In this document: positions 45,479-49,742 of the stretch, one piece after another
Position numbering within the stretch: position 1 is the first letter of the stretch
Layout: every line of letters starts with the position of its first letter
From: Myxococcales bacterium
GTDB lineage: Bacteria; Myxococcota_A; Bradymonadia; REDH01
Length of the DNA stretch: 49,742 nucleotides
Direction of reading: 5' to 3'
Assembly (NCBI GenBank): GCA_947496715.1
Contig: CANMDT010000009.1
Coordinates: 1 to 49,742, forward strand
The notes under the pieces: model-generated
The model's database searches: none
What the model was told of the DNA's origin: nothing
Seen by the model: the letters and a program-made list of their open reading frames with translations, nothing else
Translations under genes and position numbers: made by a program

Positions 45479-45506
45479 TTGTCAGCCTTCGGTTCACAAG
45501 TAGGGT
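45479..45506 (+). promoter_or_regulatory. Possible promoter of the GMC oxidoreductase operon
   Basis: TTGTCA (45479-45484, five of six), 16-nt spacer, TAGGGT (45501-45506, three of six), 55 bp upstream of ATG 45561. Direct repeats TCACA (45494-45498 and 45506-45510) surround the -10. Weak match, listed as the best candidate in this 228-bp divergent region. Confidence 0.25.
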
Positions 45507-45560
45507 CACAATGCCTAGCTCGGCTCCTTCGAGCTCCGCCGCCGGCGCCAGGGAGAGACC

Positions 45561-47165
45561 ATGTCCGACACCGACTACGACTACATCATCATCGGCTCGG
45601 GCTTTGGCGGCAGTGTCTCGGCCTACCGACTGGCAAGCAAGGGGTACAAAGTCGCGGTCATTGAGCAGGGCCGGCGCTTCGTGACGGGCGAGTATGCCAA
45701 GAGCAACTGGAACCTCTGGAAGTCGATCTGGGCGCCCCTCTTCGGCATGCACGGCATCCTCTCGATCACCACCTTCAAAGATGTCGTCATCTTCCACGGT
45801 GCCGGCGTCGGTGGCGGCTCGCTCGTCTATGCCAACACCCACCTCGAGCCCTTCGACGGCTTCTTCAACGACCCCCGCTGGAAGGAGCTCGGCCCCGACT
45901 GGCGCGCCGAACTCGCCCCCTACTACGCGGAGGCCCGCCGCATGCTGGGCTCCCACGAGCCGCCCGCCATCTTCGAGTCCGACCGTGCCCTCAAAGAGGT
46001 CCTCGACGACATGGGCACAGGGGACTCTTTCAAGAAGCACACCGTCGGCGTCTTCTTCGGAGAGCCCGGCAAGGAGGTCGCAGACCCCTACTTCGGCGGC
46101 GAAGGTCCCACCCGCACCGGCTGCACCTTCTGCGGCGCCTGCATGATCGGCTGCAACGTCGGCGCCAAGAACTCGCTCGATAAGAACTACCTCTACCTTG
46201 CCGAGAAGCTCGGAGCGGAGGTCATCCCAGACACCAAGGTGCGCGACGTTCGGCCACTCCCCGATGCATCGGGAAGGCGTGACGGCTCGGCCGGCTACGA
46301 GGTGGTGACCACACCGACCGGCTGGCTCGGCTTCAGCCGCAAGACGCTTCGCGCCAAACAGGTCATCTTCGCTGCCGGCGTGCTCGGCACCGTCAAGCTG
46401 CTGTCCGAGTGCAAGGACCGAGGCTCGCTCGCGCAGGTCTCCGACACGCTGGGCACCTATGTGCGGACCAACTCGGAGTCGATTCAGGGGGTAATGGTGC
46501 CCGGAAAGGACATCTCCCGCGGCGTGGCAATCAGCTCGGGCGGTCTCACGCCGGACGGCACCCACATCGAGATTGTTCGCTACGGGCCGAACGCCGACGC
46601 CATGGCCTTTCTGACCACCGTCCACGCAGGCGGTGGACCGCTCCCGCGCCAGTTCTACTGGCTCAAGGAGATCGTCAAACATCCCCGTCATTTCCTGCGC
46701 AGCCTCTGGCCCTTCGGCTGGTCGAAGACGGTGGCCATCGTGCTCGCAATGCAGGCCGTCGACAACTCCATGCGGCTCAACCACAAGCGCCACTGGTGGT
46801 GGCCTTTCAGCAAGACCCTCTCCAGCGACTGGGGCGACAAGAAGGCCCCGCCCACCTTCATGCCCGCGGCCAACGAGGTTGCGCAGCGGCTGGCAGCCAA
46901 GATGGGCGGCGTACCCGGCTCCGTGCTCCCCGAGGTGGCCCTCGACACCACCACCACCGCCCACATCCTCGGCGGCTGCCCCATGGGCAAAGATGCGGCC
47001 GACGGCGTTATCGACACCGACAACCGGGTCTTTAACTACAAGGGGCTGTATGTGGTCGACGGCTCGATGATCGGCGCCAACCTCGGCGTCAACCCGACGC
47101 TCACCATTACCGCGATGGCGGAGCGAGCGATGGCCAAGATTCCGCCGAAGAACGCGGTCGCCTGA
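45561..47165 (+). CDS. GMC family FAD-dependent oxidoreductase (cholesterol oxidase-like)
   Basis: A 534-residue flavoenzyme; GGGAG lies 5 nt before the ATG. The FAD-binding Rossmann motif IIGSGFGGSVSAYRLA is at residues 10-25, ending with the ribose-binding acidic residue in AVIEQG. GAGVGGGSLVYANT is the second FAD motif. A four-Cys stretch GCTFCGACMIGCNVGAKN (about 192-209) recurs in this subfamily. The C-terminal HILGGCPMG and GVNPTLTITAMAER carry the active-site His and Asn of cholesterol-oxidase-type GMC enzymes. No signal peptide is present, so it is cytoplasmic or membrane-associated. It probably oxidises a hydroxyl on a sterol-like or long-chain alcohol. First gene of a likely three-gene operon with an acyl-CoA dehydrogenase 12 bp downstream. 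Confidence 0.9.
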   Translation: MSDTDYDYIIIGSGFGGSVSAYRLASKGYKVAVIEQGRRFVTGEYAKSNWNLWKSIWAPLFGMHGILSITTFKDVVIFHGAGVGGGSLVYANTHLEPFDGFFNDPRWKELGPDWRAELAPYYAEARRMLGSHEPPAIFESDRALKEVLDDMGTGDSFKKHTVGVFFGEPGKEVADPYFGGEGPTRTGCTFCGACMIGCNVGAKNSLDKNYLYLAEKLGAEVIPDTKVRDVRPLPDASGRRDGSAGYEVVTTPTGWLGFSRKTLRAKQVIFAAGVLGTVKLLSECKDRGSLAQVSDTLGTYVRTNSESIQGVMVPGKDISRGVAISSGGLTPDGTHIEIVRYGPNADAMAFLTTVHAGGGPLPRQFYWLKEIVKHPRHFLRSLWPFGWSKTVAIVLAMQAVDNSMRLNHKRHWWWPFSKTLSSDWGDKKAPPTFMPAANEVAQRLAAKMGGVPGSVLPEVALDTTTTAHILGGCPMGKDAADGVIDTDNRVFNYKGLYVVDGSMIGANLGVNPTLTITAMAERAMAKIPPKNAVA

Positions 47166-47177
47166 CGGAGAGCAACG

Positions 47178-48371
47178 ATGTCACTCTGCTTCGATCTCGG
47201 TGAAGAACAGCTCATGGTCCGCGACGGGGTGCGAAAGCTCCTCGCCCGCTTCGCGCCGCGCCGCCGAGAGCTCCGGCAGGCGATGTACCGCCGCGAATTC
47301 CCCACCGAGCTCTGGGCGGCGGTGGCCGACGCAGGCTTCATGGGCGCCATGATCCCCGAGGCCTACGGCGGCACCAACATGGGCATCATGTCGATGGTCT
47401 TCCTCTCCGAGGAGATGGCGGCCTTCGGCGTCTCGCACCCGCTCTTTGCGCTCACCTCCATGGACGCGCTCTGCATCGTGCGGGGTGCCTCCGAGGAGAT
47501 GAAGCGGGCCTGGCTCCCCGAGATCGCCGCAGGCCGCCGCAAGCTCGCATTCGCGGTCACCGAGGCCGATGCCGGCACCAACACCTTCCGCATCTCCACC
47601 ATGGCGAAGCGCGACGGCGACTCCTTCCTCCTCACGGGCGAGAAGCAGTGGATCACCGCTGCCGACTGCGCCGACTACATCCTCGTCGTTGCCCGCACCA
47701 CGAGCCGCCACGACTGCGATGCGCTGGGGCTGCCGCGCGCGCACGGCCTCACCCTCTTCCTCGTCGACCCCCGCGCCGAGGGCGTTACGCTCACCCCGAT
47801 GGCGACCGGCAGCATCGAAGGCGCCCGCCAGTTCACCGTCACCTTCGACAACGCCCGCGTCCCCGCCGAGAACATCATCGGCGAGGTAGATCAGGGCGCG
47901 CTGCCGCTCTTCCTTGCCCTCAATCCCGAGCGCATCCTCATCGCCGCCACCATCGTCGGCGTGACCGAGTACTGCCTCGAGATCGCCTGCGACTATGCCC
48001 GGGAGCGAAAGGTCTTCCGCAACGCCCCCATTGGCTCCTACCAGGCCATCCAACACCCGCTCGCCCAGGTGAAGATCCAGCAGGAGGCCACCCGCCTCAT
48101 GACCTGGCGCGCGGCCACCTCCTTCGACCGCGGCGACGACCTCGCGCAGACCGGCGTCTGGTCCAACATGGCCAAGTACATGGCCTCCGACCTCGGCGTC
48201 TTCGCTGTTGACCGGACCATCCAGACATTGGGCGGCAACGGCTTCGATCAGGAGATCGGGGTCATCCAACTCTGGGAGGGGATGCGGCTCTTCAAGACCG
48301 CGCCCATCTCCAACGAGATGATCCTCAACTTCCTCGCCGAGCAGACGCTCGGCCTGCCGCGATCCTACTGA
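47178..48371 (+). CDS. Acyl-CoA dehydrogenase
   Basis: A 397-residue FAD enzyme that forms the alpha-beta double bond of acyl-CoA thioesters. The N-terminal helical domain, the central beta domain (FAVTEADAGTNTFRI, GEKQWIT) and the C-terminal helical bundle are complete. The catalytic base is probably the Glu of QLWEGMRLFK near residue 376, in the place of the usual YEGT glutamate. The motif TLGGNGF precedes it, as in the short- and medium-chain type. GGAG lies upstream of the ATG at good spacing. The position between a GMC oxidoreductase and an alpha/beta hydrolase suggests catabolism of a lipid or sterol side chain; the substrate is unknown. Confidence 0.94.
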   Translation: MSLCFDLGEEQLMVRDGVRKLLARFAPRRRELRQAMYRREFPTELWAAVADAGFMGAMIPEAYGGTNMGIMSMVFLSEEMAAFGVSHPLFALTSMDALCIVRGASEEMKRAWLPEIAAGRRKLAFAVTEADAGTNTFRISTMAKRDGDSFLLTGEKQWITAADCADYILVVARTTSRHDCDALGLPRAHGLTLFLVDPRAEGVTLTPMATGSIEGARQFTVTFDNARVPAENIIGEVDQGALPLFLALNPERILIAATIVGVTEYCLEIACDYARERKVFRNAPIGSYQAIQHPLAQVKIQQEATRLMTWRAATSFDRGDDLAQTGVWSNMAKYMASDLGVFAVDRTIQTLGGNGFDQEIGVIQLWEGMRLFKTAPISNEMILNFLAEQTLGLPRSY

Positions 48372-48381
48372 GCGCCCCTCC

Positions 48382-49188
48382 GTGTCTCCCCTGCTGCCCA
48401 CGCCCGTGACCCCCGCCGGAGCCCCAGACTGCCTCATGCGCTGGGGCAACGGCCCTGTGCACCTCTTCGCGCTGCACGGCTGGGGCGGGAGCCACGAGAC
48501 CTTTGCCGCGCTCGCCCAGCACCTCGACCCCCGCTTCACGCTCTGGGCCCCCGACATGCCCGGCTACGGAGCATCGGCGCCGCTCGAGCACTGGGAGCGA
48601 ACCGCCTATCTGAGACGCATCGAGGCGCTCCTGCAGCTGCTCCCCGATGCGCCCCTTCACCTGCTCGGAAACTGCAGCGGAGCCATCGCCGGACTTGCGG
48701 CCATGCAGCAGCAGCCGGGTAGATTCGAGCGGCTGGTGCTGGTCGATCCCTTCGCCTTCATGCCCTGGTATCTTAAAATCTTCCTCGTACCGCTCGTGGG
48801 CCGGCTCTTCTTCTGGTCCACCTTCGCCAATCCGATCGGCCGATGGTTCACCAACCTCTCGCTCGCCAGCAAGCGCGAGGCCGACACCGACCTCACAGCC
48901 TCCTTCTCCGCGGTGCCTCCAGCCACCGCCTGGAACACCCTCCGCATCCTCGACGAGGTCGGCTCGGTTGCCCCCTTCGCGGTCTACAAACAGCCCGCGC
49001 TCATCCTGCGCGGAGGCAAGACCTTCGCGGCCATTCACGCCTCCATCCTCTGCTGGCGCGCCATCTGGCCCTCGGTGGAGGTGGTCGAGGTTCCGCGCAC
49101 AGGCCACCTGCCGCTCACCGAGGCGCCCGAGGAGGTCGCCCGCCAGCTCGCAGCCTTCCTGCTACCTGCGGAAGAAGCTGGCGGGTAG
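48382..49188 (+). CDS. Alpha/beta hydrolase with a Cys nucleophile elbow
   Basis: A 268-residue alpha/beta-fold protein starting at GTG 48382, 10 bp after the acyl-CoA dehydrogenase stop. The oxyanion strand HGWGG is at 32-36. The nucleophile elbow reads GNCSG (96-100), so by the G-x-Nu-x-G rule the nucleophile is Cys98, as in dienelactone hydrolase and PHA synthase, and not Ser. The catalytic His is His242 in TGHLPL. The usual acid after beta-7 is Thr214 (RGGKTF); Asp122 (LVLVDP) after beta-6 could serve. It may be a hydrolase or acyltransferase for a thioester product of the pathway. The 3' end overlaps the convergent gene by 27 bp. Confidence 0.85.
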   Translation: MSPLLPTPVTPAGAPDCLMRWGNGPVHLFALHGWGGSHETFAALAQHLDPRFTLWAPDMPGYGASAPLEHWERTAYLRRIEALLQLLPDAPLHLLGNCSGAIAGLAAMQQQPGRFERLVLVDPFAFMPWYLKIFLVPLVGRLFFWSTFANPIGRWFTNLSLASKREADTDLTASFSAVPPATAWNTLRILDEVGSVAPFAVYKQPALILRGGKTFAAIHASILCWRAIWPSVEVVEVPRTGHLPLTEAPEEVARQLAAFLLPAEEAGG

Positions 49189-49742
49189 CGCGGAGACCTC
49201 TGCGCAGCTCGCCCCTGCGGCCATGCGCCGCGACGAAAACCAGTTGGCCTCCGGCTTGGGATCGGGCCGGGTCTCCGGCCCGCTCGAGAGGAACCTAGAG
49301 CTGGCCCCCAAGATGGTCTGCGTCTGACGCCAGCGCACCGAGCCGCTGATGCTGTCGGCCGTCACCCGCTCCGGCCGCAGCTCCGACCAACCCTTCTGTG
49401 TCACGAAGATCTCGCCGTCGATCATGCCTCGCACGGCGACGGTGACGCCGGGCTTACCATCGCCATCCTGATCGAAAACCCGCGCGTCGCTCGCCTCGGT
49501 CGGCAGCTTCTCGCTGTCGGGTGCAGAGAGCCGCGCGCCGAGCACATCCCAGCGTGCCCATGGCGCGAGCTGGAGCTTGCCATCGCTGGCGCTGAGCCTG
49601 GTCTGCCAGCTCTGCTCTGGCATCGCCCGCACGAGCGCTGGCGGGATGGAGGTACGCACCAGCTTGGAGCCCTCGATGTGCATCCCACAGACCTTGGCGC
49701 GTGCCTGCACCAGACCACCCTCTTGCGACAGCGTCACGAGCA
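49162..49742 (-). CDS. Unknown protein, C-terminal part
   Basis: The frame is open to the end of the window, so the N-terminus lies beyond it; about 192 C-terminal residues are seen. It contains an Asp-rich DQDGDGKPG motif typical of calcium-binding loops, followed by VTVAVRGMIDGEIFVTQ, and is beta-strand rich overall. A Cys pair (VCGMH near the start and ASCAEV near the end) could form a disulfide, which suggests an exported protein. No family is recognised. It overlaps the convergent hydrolase gene by 27 bp. Confidence 0.6.
   Translation of the reverse strand, partial: LVTLSQEGGLVQARAKVCGMHIEGSKLVRTSIPPALVRAMPEQSWQTRLSASDGKLQLAPWARWDVLGARLSAPDSEKLPTEASDARVFDQDGDGKPGVTVAVRGMIDGEIFVTQKGWSELRPERVTADSISGSVRWRQTQTILGASSRFLSSGPETRPDPKPEANWFSSRRMAAGASCAEVSALPASFFRR

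Noticed and set aside
42492-45503. A 1000-codon open frame antisense to the ceramidase-like gene
   Set aside because: A product of stop-poor antisense frames in GC-rich DNA; it overlaps the whole real gene and its promoter region and shows no domain.

Overview
The window is about 49.7 kb of high-GC bacterial chromosome with about 30 genes and no gene-free stretch longer than about 230 bp. I see no rRNA, tRNA, insertion sequence, phage gene or CRISPR array. The gene content points to the phylum Myxococcota (former Deltaproteobacteria). There are many exported lipoproteins with Asp/Thr/Ala-rich linkers, cysteine-rich MYXO repeats, a MYXO-CTERM-type sorting tail, a Hanks-type Ser/Thr kinase, PATAN/MshEN-like regulatory proteins and a sigma-54 promoter candidate. 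The class cannot be fixed from this sequence alone.

Layout. 1-6.1 kb: the end of an ADP-ribosylglycohydrolase gene, an L,D-transpeptidase lipoprotein, a class II glutamine amidotransferase, a MYXO-CTERM cysteine-rich protein and an RNA m5C methyltransferase. 6.1-20.6 kb: a surface-protein region. It holds a 1222-residue repeat lipoprotein with an FGE-like domain, a cytoplasmic PATAN/J-like/TPR protein, a second FGE-like lipoprotein, a 2008-residue cysteine- and Asp-rich repeat lipoprotein, and a small exported protein. 20.7-25 kb: signalling, with a transmembrane Ser/Thr kinase, an Hpt-REC-REC-GGDEF diguanylate cyclase and a small exported protein. 25-32.6 kb: a GH31 glycosidase lipoprotein convergent with a tightly overlapping adaptor-ATPase-permease-permease ABC exporter operon and a small membrane protein. 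32.7-38.4 kb: Mn-type superoxide dismutase, a lipoprotein, an exported single-pass protein and an MshEN/HEAT-repeat protein. 38.6-41.4 kb: secA. 41.4-49.7 kb: two lipoproteins (one ceramidase-like), then a likely lipid-oxidation operon (GMC oxidoreductase, acyl-CoA dehydrogenase, alpha/beta hydrolase) and the end of an unknown gene.

Themes. Much of the coding capacity makes exported, disulfide-rich or lipid-anchored proteins, consistent with a gliding or predatory lifestyle; that lifestyle is inference. Eight gene pairs converge, and five of these meet with overlapping or nearly touching stop codons. Three convergent or tail positions have credible hairpin terminators. The most unusual items are the paired FGE-like lipoproteins lacking FGE active-site cysteines, the 2008-residue mosaic protein, the diguanylate cyclase whose two receiver domains have both lost the phospho-acceptor Asp, an alpha/beta hydrolase with a Cys nucleophile elbow, a perfect inverted repeat lying exactly on a sigma-54 promoter, and a terminator whose T-tract abuts the next gene's Shine-Dalgarno sequence.
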